A stretch of 64,000 bases of DNA from Gammaproteobacteria bacterium (GTDB taxonomy: Bacteria > Gemmatimonadota > Gemmatimonadetes > Longimicrobiales > Gaopeijiaceae), in NCBI GenBank assembly GCA_009840525.1, contig VXNP01000012.1:47626-111625 (forward strand), read 5' to 3'. Made by a program: the position numbers and the translations under genes. Below the pieces are notes generated by a model, which saw only the letters and a program-made list of their open reading frames with translations, did no database searches and had not been told where the DNA came from. Positions 27,487 to 39,162 of this stretch are shown in pieces. Numbering within the stretch: position 1 is the first letter of the stretch; each line of letters starts with the position of its first letter.

Positions 27487-28737
27487 ATGTCGGAACGCCT
27501 TTCGAGCGAGGACACCATGGCTGCACCTCCACCCGGCTCCCCCGGCGGTTCGCCGGATTCCGCGCGCGCTCACGGCCGTCCAGCCGCCCTCCGGCTGGCG
27601 ATCGGCCTCCTGGCCGCGGCCGCCCTGGTCGGTTGCGCGGCCGATGCGCCCGAACGCGGACTCGGAAGAGATGCGCCGACTGCCACCGGGCCGCGGCCAT
27701 GGGCCAACTCGGAATCCCGGTGGGAGGTCGCCCTGGAAGCCGTCACCGAGCCCGACCTCTATCTGACCTCCGTTTACGACGTGGACGTTGACTCGAGGGG
27801 CCGCGTCTTTCTGGTCGACTGGCCGGCGGGCGGCATCACCGTCCTGACCCCGGATCTCACGTACCTGCAAACTGTTGGGCGGGAGGGGGAGGGGCCCGGT
27901 GAGTTCGAGCGGAAGGAGGTGCAGATACTTCCGGGCGACACCCTGCTTGTATATGACTCCGCGCTGGGGCGGATTACGCTCTTCGATCCGGACAATCTGG
28001 AGGTCGTCGCGACCCGGCTTCCGCCGAATCGGGAACGGGACGTTGTATCTCACCTGTGGAAGCTCCCGGAGCCGGGACGCTACTTCGCGCTGGACCGGGC
28101 TCCGTATATTGCCGGTGAAGGAGAGTCCGCCGACCAGGGCCGGACGCAGGTGATCCTGGCGTTCGACGAGTCCGCGGATACGATTGCCGACACTCTCGCG
28201 ATCGTAGCCGATAGCGAGCGCCTGGTGACGCGGGGAGAAGGGTACCTGATGGTGGGCGGCCATCCATTCGGTCGTGAGGCGCTTGTCCGACTCGTCGGCG
28301 AGAACCGCATCGCGCTTGCGAACTCGGGAGCTCTCGACGTCACGGTTCTCGACTTCGACGGAGCCACAGCTCACACCTTCTCCTATCCGACAACCCCTAT
28401 CCCCGTGACTGCGACGGAGCTGCGGGCCGCGAGCGAAGACATGAACGAGTCGCTGGCGGACGTGCTCCGGTCGGGCGCGCCCTACACCTGGCCGGCTCTC
28501 GCCGGGCTCGTGACGGACGACGAGGAACGCATCTGGATCGGCATCCGGGGCCCGGGCGACAGCGCCGGGTGGGAATGGGCGGCGTTCGCCCCGGACGGAA
28601 GCCACGCCGGATCCGTCCTGCTTCCGGCGGGACATCTTCTTCAGGTCGTGAGGGACAGCAGGCTCTACGTGCTCTCCCACGACCAATTCGATGTGCCTTC
28701 CATCCGAGCCTACCGCCTGGGATTACGGGAGAGTTGA
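27487..28737 (+). CDS. 6-bladed beta-propeller lipoprotein
   Basis: A 416-residue exported protein. A hydrophobic stretch LAIGLLAAAALVGC ends in a lipobox cysteine at about residue 49. Propeller-type repeats follow, e.g. YDVDVDSRGRVFLVDWPAGG and YLQTVGREGEGPGEF. The GREGEGPGEF signature marks the 6-bladed propeller family common in Bacteroidota and Gemmatimonadota, whose ligands are mostly unknown. The N-terminal region before the signal core is long; ATG 27517 would shorten it by ten residues and is equally plausible. It is divergent from the VPS10-type gene across 163 bases. Confidence 0.8.
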   Translation: MSERLSSEDTMAAPPPGSPGGSPDSARAHGRPAALRLAIGLLAAAALVGCAADAPERGLGRDAPTATGPRPWANSESRWEVALEAVTEPDLYLTSVYDVDVDSRGRVFLVDWPAGGITVLTPDLTYLQTVGREGEGPGEFERKEVQILPGDTLLVYDSALGRITLFDPDNLEVVATRLPPNRERDVVSHLWKLPEPGRYFALDRAPYIAGEGESADQGRTQVILAFDESADTIADTLAIVADSERLVTRGEGYLMVGGHPFGREALVRLVGENRIALANSGALDVTVLDFDGATAHTFSYPTTPIPVTATELRAASEDMNESLADVLRSGAPYTWPALAGLVTDDEERIWIGIRGPGDSAGWEWAAFAPDGSHAGSVLLPAGHLLQVVRDSRLYVLSHDQFDVPSIRAYRLGLRES

Positions 28738-31442
<2,705 letters not shown>

Positions 31443-31454
31443 AGGACGCCCGCG

Positions 31455-32237
31455 GTGTTTGAGCACTTCTTCCTCATCGCCGGACCTTGCGTGCTCGAGG
31501 GCGACGACGTGAACCTCGCGGTCGGGGAGGCTCTGGCGTCCCTCTCCGCCCGGCACGGTCTTCCGGTGTTGTTCAAGTCATCGTTCGACAAGGCCAACCG
31601 CTCGAGGCTGGCTTCGGCGAGGGGACCGGGACTGGAGGAGGGGCTGCGGGCGCTGGAGCGGGTCAGGGCAGATTGCGGCCTCCCGGTGCTGACCGACATC
31701 CACGAGCCCGCACAGGCGGCGCCCGCCGCCGAGGTGGCCGATGTGGTGCAGATCCCGGCGTTCCTCTGCCGCCAGACGGACCTGCTCACAGCCGCGGGAC
31801 GCACGGGCTCGGCGATCAACATCAAGAAGGGACAGTGGATGTCTCCCGAGCAGATGGCGCACGCCGTGCACAAGGCGCGCGCCGCGGGGGCCGGGGAGGT
31901 GGCCGTGACCGAGCGGGGCACCTTTTTCGGCTATGGCGACCAGATCGTCGACATGCGCTCCTTCGCCCGGGTGCGAAGCGCGTGCGGCACTCCGGTGGTG
32001 TTCGACGGCACCCATTCCGTGCAGCGCCAGGGACGCGCCGGCGGAGGCACGGGCGGGAACCCCGAGTTCATCGGCTGCCTGGTGCGGGCGGCCGTCGCCG
32101 CCGGTTGCGACGGGCTCTTCCTGGAGGTGCATCCGGCTCCCGCCACCGCTCCTTCGGATTCCTCCAACATGCTCGAGCTGGCGGCGCTCGCACCGCTCCT
32201 GGAGGATGTTCTCGCCATCCGGCGGGCGCTGTCATGA
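31455..32237 (+). CDS. kdsA: Kdo-8-phosphate synthase, probably metal-dependent type
   Basis: Condenses phosphoenolpyruvate and arabinose 5-phosphate to Kdo-8-phosphate. The 260-residue TIM barrel has FFLIAGPCVLEG, FKSSFDKANRS, NIKKGQWMSPEQM and FDGTHSVQ. Cys12 in AGPC corresponds to the metal-ligand cysteine of the Aquifex-type metalloenzyme, where E. coli has Asn; the His, Glu and Asp ligands also appear available (GTHS, LEVHP, PSDSSNML). This class assignment is by family knowledge. It starts at GTG 31455 and is coupled to kdsC by ATGA. Confidence 0.95.
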   Translation: MFEHFFLIAGPCVLEGDDVNLAVGEALASLSARHGLPVLFKSSFDKANRSRLASARGPGLEEGLRALERVRADCGLPVLTDIHEPAQAAPAAEVADVVQIPAFLCRQTDLLTAAGRTGSAINIKKGQWMSPEQMAHAVHKARAAGAGEVAVTERGTFFGYGDQIVDMRSFARVRSACGTPVVFDGTHSVQRQGRAGGGTGGNPEFIGCLVRAAVAAGCDGLFLEVHPAPATAPSDSSNMLELAALAPLLEDVLAIRRALS

Positions 32238-32836
32238 ACAGGCCGGACGGGAGATTCCCCGACGAAGCCGCGCGCCGGGTCCGGCTCGTCATCTTCGACG
32301 TGGACGGGGTGCTCACCGACTCGGGTGTATACATGGGCGAAATGCCGGACGGGTCGGCCGTGGAGTTCAAGCGCTTCGATATCCAGGACGGCCTGGCGAT
32401 CAAGCTCCTGATGGGAACCGGGATGCAGGTGGCTCTTGTGTCGGGCCGAGTCTCGGCGGCGACTGCGCTGCGCGCCCGGGAACTCGGCATCGAGGAGTGT
32501 CATCAGGTGCCCGGCGCCAAGAAGATGCCCGTGGTACGAAACTTGCTTGCCCGCAACGGGGTTTCATGGGACGAAGTCGCCATGCTTGCCGACGACCTGC
32601 CCGACCTTCCCGTCTTTCGGCGTGTCGGACTGCCGGTGGCGGTCGGGAACGCCACACCGGAGCTGGTGCGGGACGCGATCTGGCAGACGCGGGCGCAGGG
32701 GGGCAGGGGAGCGGTTCGCGAATTCGTGCGCGCTCTGCTGATCGCGCGCGGTGAATGGGAAAACGTGGTCCAGGGTTACTGCGATGCCAGGAGCGATGAC
32801 GTCCCCGCCGAAGACACGCGCGGCCGAAAGGGCTGA
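32234..32836 (+). CDS. kdsC: Kdo-8-phosphate phosphatase
   Basis: HAD-superfamily phosphatase that releases Kdo from Kdo-8-P. The 200-residue protein has the nucleophile motif FDVDGVLTDSGVYM with Asp22 and Asp24, the SGR motif (LVSGRVS), and a lysine in GAKKMPVV. The acidic motif is DDLPDLPVF. The C-terminus is about 20-25 residues longer than typical KdsC and is hydrophilic; it overlaps the start of kdsD. It is in operon with kdsA and kdsD, completing the pathway from ribulose-5-P to CMP-Kdo with kdsB. Confidence 0.93.
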   Translation: MNRPDGRFPDEAARRVRLVIFDVDGVLTDSGVYMGEMPDGSAVEFKRFDIQDGLAIKLLMGTGMQVALVSGRVSAATALRARELGIEECHQVPGAKKMPVVRNLLARNGVSWDEVAMLADDLPDLPVFRRVGLPVAVGNATPELVRDAIWQTRAQGGRGAVREFVRALLIARGEWENVVQGYCDARSDDVPAEDTRGRKG

Positions 32837-33854
32837 CGCGGGCGGGACTCCTGCGCGTTCGCCGTCCCGGTCGGGGAAGGACGCCGACGCGGCCGCCTCC
32901 GCCATCGCCGAAGCGGCCCGGGTGCTCCGCGCAGAGGGCGGTGCACTCCTCCATCTCGCCGACCGCATCGACCACACCTTCGTCAGGGCGGTCGACACTG
33001 TTCTGGCCGCCTCCGGCCGGGTCATCGTCTCGGGGATCGGCAAAAGCGGCATCGTCGGGCGCAAGATCGCGGCCACGCTGACTTCAACCGGCACCCCCGC
33101 CTTCTTCGTGCACCCGGTTGAGGGGCTTCACGGGGACCTGGGCATCGTCTCGCGCGAGGATGTCGCGATTCTGGTCTCGAAGAGCGGCGATACCGAGGAG
33201 CTCGTCGAGCTTGCGGGCTACCTGCTGCGCTACGGTGTGCCCATCGTCCTGATGACCGGCAATCCGCGCTCGCAGCTGGTCCGGCACGCGACCGCACTCC
33301 TCGACTGCTCGGTCGCCGAGGAGGCTTGCCCCGTGGACCTGGCACCCACCACCTCCACCACTGCCGCCATGGCGATGGGCGACGCGCTGGCGATCGTCCT
33401 CCTGCGGCGGCGAGGCTTCGAGCCCGCCGATCTCTTCGCCCGCCTGCACCCGGGGGGCGCGCTCGGACGCAGGCTCACCCTTCTGGTCGAGGACGTGATG
33501 GTCGGGGAAGGGTACCCGTCCCTCCTCGAGGACGCACTCGTACGCGACTGCATCGTGCCGCTTGCACGCATGCGCGGCACCGTGCCCATCGTGGACGGGC
33601 AGGACCGGGTCGTGGGTGTCGTGACCGCCGGCGATCTTACGCGCCTGATGGAGCGCGAACCGGACTTTCTTCATATTCCGATCCGCGCCATCATGAGCCC
33701 TGAGCCCAGGCTGGCCCGCCTCGGAACGCTGGCCTCGGCGTCCGCCCGGGAGATGGAGCAGCACGGGGTCATGGCATTGCCCGTGGTAGACGGAAAAGAC
33801 AGGCTGCGCGGCGTCGTGCACCTCCACGACTTGATGAGATCGGGAGTTCTATGA
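32796..33854 (+). CDS. kdsD: D-arabinose 5-phosphate isomerase
   Basis: Isomerises ribulose 5-phosphate to arabinose 5-phosphate for KdsA. About 352 residues: an SIS domain with VSGIGKSGIVGRKIAATLTS, HGDLGIVSREDV and SKSGDTEEL, then PTTSTTAAMAMGDALA and HPGGALGRRL. Two CBS domains follow (about 235-350). ATG 32796 is used; ATG 32784 is an alternative, and either way the gene overlaps the kdsC end by 41-53 bases. The N-terminal ~30 residues are Arg/Ala-rich and not typical of the family, so the true start may be later. It is coupled to lptC (ATGA). Confidence 0.92.
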   Translation: MTSPPKTRAAERADAGGTPARSPSRSGKDADAAASAIAEAARVLRAEGGALLHLADRIDHTFVRAVDTVLAASGRVIVSGIGKSGIVGRKIAATLTSTGTPAFFVHPVEGLHGDLGIVSREDVAILVSKSGDTEELVELAGYLLRYGVPIVLMTGNPRSQLVRHATALLDCSVAEEACPVDLAPTTSTTAAMAMGDALAIVLLRRRGFEPADLFARLHPGGALGRRLTLLVEDVMVGEGYPSLLEDALVRDCIVPLARMRGTVPIVDGQDRVVGVVTAGDLTRLMEREPDFLHIPIRAIMSPEPRLARLGTLASASAREMEQHGVMALPVVDGKDRLRGVVHLHDLMRSGVL

Positions 33855-34399
33855 TGTTGAAAAGCAACAAGATGGCGGTACTGCTGGCGTTCGCGGCGAT
33901 GGGGGCCGCGGGGTGCGAGGAGCATGTTGCGACGACGCCGCTCCCGGAAGAGCTGCGCGCGCTCCAGGCCGATCAAGTCCTTTTCGACATCGTGACCCAT
34001 GTTACGGTGGACGGAATTCGGGAAGCCCGCATCCAGGCCGACACCGCCTATATCTGGCAGGACTCGACGTCCGTGGCGCTACGAACGCTGAACCTGATCA
34101 TGTACGACGAAGGCGGGGAGGAGCGGGCGCGCGTGACCTCCCGGACCGGGCTGATGAACGAGGACACCCAGCACATGGTCGCGCGCGGCGACGCCGTTCT
34201 CGTAATGGCGGACCGGCGCATCGAGAGCGCAGAGATCCACTACGAGCCCCAGCGGGACCGCATCTGGAGCGACTCGGCCACGGTGATGACGATGACGGAG
34301 GGGGGCCGGGTGGTCGAGGGATCCGCGTTCCTGTCCGACGCCAACTTCGAGAGCATCTTCATTCAGAACCAGCGAACGCGGAGCGGCGGAGGGCCCTGA
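33851..34399 (+). CDS. lptC: LPS export protein LptC
   Basis: Periplasmic, inner-membrane-anchored bridge component of the LPS transport machine. The 182-residue protein has a signal segment MAVLLAFAAMGAAGC ending in a lipobox-like Cys, so it may be a lipoprotein rather than carrying the single transmembrane anchor of E. coli LptC. The rest is predicted beta-jellyroll, with alternating strands such as ARIQADTAYIW and ARVTSRTGLMNEDT. It is coupled to kdsD, and an OstA-like gene follows after one base. Position and fold pattern make LptC the best call. Confidence 0.82.
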   Translation: MMLKSNKMAVLLAFAAMGAAGCEEHVATTPLPEELRALQADQVLFDIVTHVTVDGIREARIQADTAYIWQDSTSVALRTLNLIMYDEGGEERARVTSRTGLMNEDTQHMVARGDAVLVMADRRIESAEIHYEPQRDRIWSDSATVMTMTEGGRVVEGSAFLSDANFESIFIQNQRTRSGGGP

Positions 34400-34400
34400 A

Positions 34401-36431
34401 TTGCGCCCGTCCCCGGTTCTGGCGGCCCTGATGGCGGGCTCGGCCCTGTGCCTGGCGACGGGCGTCGCGGCTCAGGGCAGCTGCGACCTGCTCCAGTCCC
34501 GCTCCTCCACCGTCCAGGTGACGGGGGACGGCTTCTTCAACTTCATCTCCGACCCCGTGTTCGGCTGCGAGGGAGGCGTCATCATCCGCGCCGACAGCGC
34601 GGTGCTCGATGACGTCTCGGGCTACACCCGCTTCATCGGCAACTTCGAGTACCGCGACTCGGCGGCGTCCATGACCGCCGACCGCGCCGACCACTTCGCC
34701 TCCGAGGGCCGGCTGATCGGAGTCGGCAACGTCCACATCATCGACGGGGCCTCGGGCGCCACCTTCGAGGGCGACAGTACCGTGCTGATCGGCTCCAGCT
34801 CCCGGCGCGAGGACGGGGAGATGACCATCCTCGGCCTGGACGGGCGGCGCGCGCACGCGGTCATCCTGGTATCGCCGCAGGCGGGAGCGCAGGATTCGGC
34901 CGAACCCCCGCCGGACTCCGCCGCAGCGGAAGGCGATTCGACCGAAGTCGCGGACTCGCCCGAAGCTCCGCCGGATTCCGCCGCTCCAACCGACTCGGCG
35001 GCCGCCGGGACCGGCGGGGAGGTGGCTCCGGAACCGGAACCATCACCCCCCGACACCACGCCCGTCCCCTACGACATCGATGCCGAGCGCATCTACCTGA
35101 GCGGCGCGGACTACATGTTGGCCACCGGCAACGCGGAGCTCTTCAACGATGAGTTTCGCGCGCTCGCCGATTCCATCGAGTACCGGGAAACCACCGGTAA
35201 GCTTTTTCTGCGGGGAACGGCGCCGCGCGTTTTCGGATACGGTGCCGAGTACGTGCTGAGCGGCGACGCGGTGGACCTGGACATGAACGGCAACCAGGTC
35301 GCGGCGCGGGGTGACGCCGCACTCTCCGGGAACGAGATCGACCTGACCGCACCCGAGATCCGGGTGTTGATGGAGGACGGCGTGCTCGACCGCATCGTGG
35401 CGATGAACGAACGGCCGCCGGAACCGGAGCCGCCCGGGCCGCCGGACGAAGTCGACAGCCCGTCAGGGGACTCCGCAGCGGCCACCGCTGCCGCGTCGGA
35501 AGAGCAGGCCGCCGACGATGTCCGAGCCGAGCCCATCGAGCTGGTGCTTGGTGAAGCCATTCCGCTCGGCGATGAATCCCTCCCCGGAGACGCGGACGCT
35601 CCGCGTGACACTTCGGGCGAGACCACGGACTCGGCTGCAGCGCTTCCTCCCGCCCGGCCCCGCGCCGTGGCCGAGACGTTCGAACTGGAAGGGGATTCCA
35701 TCCACGTTCTGGCTCCCGACGAGGTGCTGGAGCGCGTGGTCGCCGTGGGCGACGCGCGCGGCGAGTCGCTCGCGCGCGATTCGCTCAACACCGAAGACAC
35801 GCCGGAGATCGCGCGCTCGGACTGGGTCTCGGGCGACACCATTACCGCGGTCTTCCAGCCCGTCGGCGCCGACACGTCGGCTGCAGCCGGCGCGGAACCG
35901 GCCGCGGACGAGACGTCCGGGGGCTACCAGCTCGATCGTCTGGTGGCTCGCGGCCAGGCGGCCAGCCTTTACCGCTTGATCCCTTCCGGGGGCGGCGGGG
36001 AAGGAGAAGAGGCGGGAGAAGAGGAAGAAGAGGTCGTCGACGAGCCCTCGCAGCAGGACGCCGCGGGGGACGAGGCCCCCGAGCAGGCCGCGGCGGGAGG
36101 CGAGGAGCAAGCCGCCGTGGAAGCTGTCGCCGAGGAGGAGGTCTCGGGGGCAGTGCAGGAAGCCGCAACGGAGGAAGACCCCGGCGCGCGGGAACCCGCG
36201 GGAGAGGCCGGGGGAGAAGAAGCGGCCGCGCAGCCGGAGCCGGACAGCCGGCTCGCCCTTCACTACGTCCGGGGAGACCTCATCACTATCTTCATGCAGG
36301 ACGGCGAAGTGACCTCGGTCATCGTGGAAGGCAACGCCCAGGGCGTGCAGCTCGCGCCCCGCGCCCCCCCGCCCGCCGACACGACCGCGGTGCCCGACAC
36401 GACCGCGGCACCCCCTGCCACACGGAGATGA
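34401..36431 (+). CDS. OstA/LptA-like multi-segment protein
   Basis: A 676-residue exported protein; TTG 34401 gives the signal peptide PVLAALMAGSALCLATGVAAQ. Four beta-rich OstA-type stretches lie at about 28-158, 219-335, 430-530 and 620-660, with blocks like YDIDAERIYLSGADYMLATG and VRGDLITIFMQDGEVTSVIV. They are separated by long linkers rich in Ala, Glu, Pro, Asp and Ser, the most acidic at about 532-615. Standard LptA is about 180 residues, so this is much larger, with spacer-separated modules. Between lptC and lptB it probably forms the periplasmic LPS bridge, though a divergent outer-membrane LptD-related role cannot be excluded. No outer-membrane barrel is evident. Confidence 0.72.
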   Translation: MRPSPVLAALMAGSALCLATGVAAQGSCDLLQSRSSTVQVTGDGFFNFISDPVFGCEGGVIIRADSAVLDDVSGYTRFIGNFEYRDSAASMTADRADHFASEGRLIGVGNVHIIDGASGATFEGDSTVLIGSSSRREDGEMTILGLDGRRAHAVILVSPQAGAQDSAEPPPDSAAAEGDSTEVADSPEAPPDSAAPTDSAAAGTGGEVAPEPEPSPPDTTPVPYDIDAERIYLSGADYMLATGNAELFNDEFRALADSIEYRETTGKLFLRGTAPRVFGYGAEYVLSGDAVDLDMNGNQVAARGDAALSGNEIDLTAPEIRVLMEDGVLDRIVAMNERPPEPEPPGPPDEVDSPSGDSAAATAAASEEQAADDVRAEPIELVLGEAIPLGDESLPGDADAPRDTSGETTDSAAALPPARPRAVAETFELEGDSIHVLAPDEVLERVVAVGDARGESLARDSLNTEDTPEIARSDWVSGDTITAVFQPVGADTSAAAGAEPAADETSGGYQLDRLVARGQAASLYRLIPSGGGGEGEEAGEEEEEVVDEPSQQDAAGDEAPEQAAAGGEEQAAVEAVAEEEVSGAVQEAATEEDPGAREPAGEAGGEEAAAQPEPDSRLALHYVRGDLITIFMQDGEVTSVIVEGNAQGVQLAPRAPPPADTTAVPDTTAAPPATRR

Positions 36432-36432
36432 A

Positions 36433-37626
36433 ATGACGCTGGAACGCTTTCTGGAGCTCATGCAGGAACTCGAGCCGCACGATGTCTCGGTGGCGGTCGC
36501 GGTTCTGGAACTCATCCGGGGCGCGGACGATTCGGGATCCGTGGGCCGGGACGACTGGGTGTCGTCGGTGCGCCGCGAGTACGAGGAACTCGAACTCCAC
36601 CTGAAGGCATCCTGGCGCGAGCGCGGCGGCGAACTCGGCGGCTACCTGGAGGAACAGGTGATCGGGCGGCTGGAGGCGGTCGGCATCGCCGGCCGTGATC
36701 CCCGCGAAGACGGGTGGGAACGGCTGACCCTCGACGCCGAACTGTGGGAAGAGATATCCGTCGACCGCGGCCCGCTGGTCGAGAATATCGAGGCGATGGC
36801 GGTGGTGCTGCAGCACAAGTTCGGCGTCCTGGCCAGCGAGTCCGCGGACAACGGCGCCTCGCCGCCTGCCAGCCGGCTGGTCGCCACCGGGCTGACCAAG
36901 AGCTACGGCGGCCGCAAGGTGGTGAACGAGGTCGACATCGCGGTGGAGCAGGGCGAGATCGTCGGGCTGCTCGGACCGAACGGCGCCGGCAAGACCACGA
37001 CCTTCTACATGATGGTCGGTCTGATTTCGCCCCAGGCCGGGGAAGTGCGGCTGGACGACCGGGTGCTGACCGGCATCCCCATGTACAGGCGCGCGCGCCT
37101 CGGGGTCGGTTATCTCGCCCAGGAGCCTTCCGTCTTCCGGCGCCTGACCGTCGAACAGAACGTAATGGCGATCCTGGAGACGCTGCCGCTGCCGAAGGCG
37201 GAGCGTAAACAGCGCCTCGACGAGCTGCTGTCGGAGCTCTCCATCGGCCACCTTCGCCACTCGAAGGCGTTCTCGCTCTCCGGCGGGGAACGGCGTCGTC
37301 TGGAGATAACGCGCGCGCTCGTCCAGCGTCCCAAGTTCATGCTGCTCGACGAGCCCTTCGCCGGAATCGATCCCATCGCCGTGAACGACATCCAGCAGAT
37401 CGTGGCCGGGTTGAGGCACCGCGGGATCGGGGTCATCATCTCGGACCACAGCGTGGAACAGACGCTCGAGATCGTCGACCGCGCCTACATCATGCACGAG
37501 GGCCGCATCCGGGTCGTCGGCACGGTCTCCGAACTGGTCTGGAACGACGAAGTCGCGGAGATCTACCTCGGCCCCGTCCTGACCGACCGCATGCGCAAGC
37601 GCTTCAATCCCCCCGTGGCGGCATGA
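36433..37626 (+). CDS. lptB: LPS export ATPase LptB with an N-terminal extra domain
   Basis: ABC ATPase powering LPS extraction. The C-terminal ~250 residues are standard LptB: Walker A GPNGAGKTTT with Lys187, YLAQEPSVFRRLTVEQNV, signature LSGGERRR, Walker B LLDEPFAGID with Glu307, and the switch His in ISDHSVEQT. In E. coli LptB the Walker lysine is residue 42. Here about 145 extra residues precede the ATPase: mostly helical and acidic, beginning MTLERFLELMQELEPHD and containing WRERGGELGGYLEEQ. I do not recognise this domain. No start codon context supports a shorter gene, and the stretch follows one base after the OstA-like gene. rpoN overlaps the stop. Confidence 0.93.
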   Translation: MTLERFLELMQELEPHDVSVAVAVLELIRGADDSGSVGRDDWVSSVRREYEELELHLKASWRERGGELGGYLEEQVIGRLEAVGIAGRDPREDGWERLTLDAELWEEISVDRGPLVENIEAMAVVLQHKFGVLASESADNGASPPASRLVATGLTKSYGGRKVVNEVDIAVEQGEIVGLLGPNGAGKTTTFYMMVGLISPQAGEVRLDDRVLTGIPMYRRARLGVGYLAQEPSVFRRLTVEQNVMAILETLPLPKAERKQRLDELLSELSIGHLRHSKAFSLSGGERRRLEITRALVQRPKFMLLDEPFAGIDPIAVNDIQQIVAGLRHRGIGVIISDHSVEQTLEIVDRAYIMHEGRIRVVGTVSELVWNDEVAEIYLGPVLTDRMRKRFNPPVAA

Positions 37627-39101
37627 GCGGACTCGGCGCGCGGCTCATCCAGAGCCCGGAGCTCAGGCAGGAGATGAAGATCAACCCGCGCCTGTACCAG
37701 GCGATGGAGCTGCTTCATCTTCCGTTGCTCGACCTCCAGCAGCGTCTGAAGCAGGAGATGACGGAAAACCCGTTCCTGGAGGTGGTCGAGGGCGACACCG
37801 AACAGGAGGTGGAACTGGACCAGGATGGCGTGGACGACGACGGGGACGAGGTCGACTGGGAGTCCATCCTGCTCGACGGATTCGACGCCGGCGGACGCCG
37901 CGCCCAGTACGAAGCCCGTGACTTCGACTTCCCCACGCCGTCCAGGGCTCCCGACCTCCGCGATCATCTCGAGAACCAGACCCAACTGCTGACGCTTTCC
38001 GGCCGCGAGCAGAGGATCGCGCAGGAGATCATCGGCAACATCGATGACGACGGCCTCCTGCGCTGTCCGCTGGAAACCATCACCGAAGACCTCAACGGCT
38101 GGCTGGAGGACGTGCGCGACCTCGCCCTCGAAGCCGCCGAGGACGAGTCTCCGGAGGAGTTGGCCGCGATGCTTGCCCCCTTCGACGTGGGAGAAGTGGA
38201 GGCCATGCTCGAGATCGTGCAGGACATGGATCCGCCGGGCGTGGGCGCACGCGATCTGCGCGAATGCCTCCTCATCCAGCTGCGCGAATCGCGGGAGGAG
38301 AATAAACTCATCGGGATCATGGTCGACGAGCACTTCGACGACCTGCTGAGTCACCGCTGGGCCAACATCGCCCGCGCTCTCGGAGTAGCGCCCCGGTTGG
38401 TCCAGGATGCCGCCGACCGGCTCGCCCGGCTGGACCCGAAGCCGGGACTCAGGTACTCGCCCGAACCCGAGCACTACATCGTCCCGGATCTGATCGTGGA
38501 GAAGATCTCCGGCGAGTACATGGTGTTCGCCAACGACACCAGCATGCCTCAGCTCAGGCTGGCGCGCTCGTATCAGGAAGTCGCCCGCGACAAGCGCCTG
38601 TTCAAGGGAGAAAACAAGACGTTCATCAAGGACAAGCTGAATTCCGCCAGCTGGATGATCCAGGCCATCGAACAGCGGCGCCAGACCATGCTCAAGGTGA
38701 TGCAGTACATCGTCGAGCGTCAGCGCGGTTTCTTCGAAAACGGGGTTCAGCATCTGCGGCCGCTCACCCTGCGTGAGGTGGCCGACCATATCGAGATGCA
38801 CGAATCGACCGTGTCGCGCGTGACCAACGAGAAGTTCGTCCAGACGCCGCGCGGCGTCTTCAGCCTCAAGTATTTCTTCTCGAGCGGGCTCTCAACCACC
38901 AGCGGCACCGACATTTCCGCTCGCGGAGTCAAGGCGAAGATGGAGGCGCTCATCTCCGGGGAGGACGTTCGCAAGCCCCTCACCGACATGGCACTCGTCA
39001 AGCTCCTGCGCGCGGACGGCGTCCGCATCGCACGCCGGACGGTGGCCAAGTACCGCGACCAGCTCGGCATCCTCCCGGCGCGCATGCGCAAGCGCCTGTG
39101 A
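37623..39101 (+). CDS. rpoN: RNA polymerase sigma-54 factor
   Basis: Alternative sigma factor for -24/-12 promoters that need AAA+ activators; 492 residues. The N-terminal Gln/Leu-rich activator region (LELLHLPLLDLQQRLKQEM) is followed by an acidic region, then the core-binding domain. The DNA-binding part has HESTVSRVTNEKFVQTPRG (helix-turn-helix) and the RpoN box ARRTVAKYRDQL at 470-481. The lptB-rpoN order is conserved in many proteobacteria, where hpf usually comes next; here wecB follows. No bEBP-type activator gene is in the window. Confidence 0.96.
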   Translation: MSGLGARLIQSPELRQEMKINPRLYQAMELLHLPLLDLQQRLKQEMTENPFLEVVEGDTEQEVELDQDGVDDDGDEVDWESILLDGFDAGGRRAQYEARDFDFPTPSRAPDLRDHLENQTQLLTLSGREQRIAQEIIGNIDDDGLLRCPLETITEDLNGWLEDVRDLALEAAEDESPEELAAMLAPFDVGEVEAMLEIVQDMDPPGVGARDLRECLLIQLRESREENKLIGIMVDEHFDDLLSHRWANIARALGVAPRLVQDAADRLARLDPKPGLRYSPEPEHYIVPDLIVEKISGEYMVFANDTSMPQLRLARSYQEVARDKRLFKGENKTFIKDKLNSASWMIQAIEQRRQTMLKVMQYIVERQRGFFENGVQHLRPLTLREVADHIEMHESTVSRVTNEKFVQTPRGVFSLKYFFSSGLSTTSGTDISARGVKAKMEALISGEDVRKPLTDMALVKLLRADGVRIARRTVAKYRDQLGILPARMRKRL

Positions 39102-39162
39102 GCGGATCGCCCCGCGTCGGCCGCGCCGATGCCATCCTCCTCCACGGCAGCCGGCCCCGGGG

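Noticed and set aside
37623..39101. A sigma-54 regulon within the window
   Set aside because: I looked for TGGCAC-N5-TTGC type -24/-12 elements in the intergenic regions and saw no convincing match, and no AAA+ activator gene is present.
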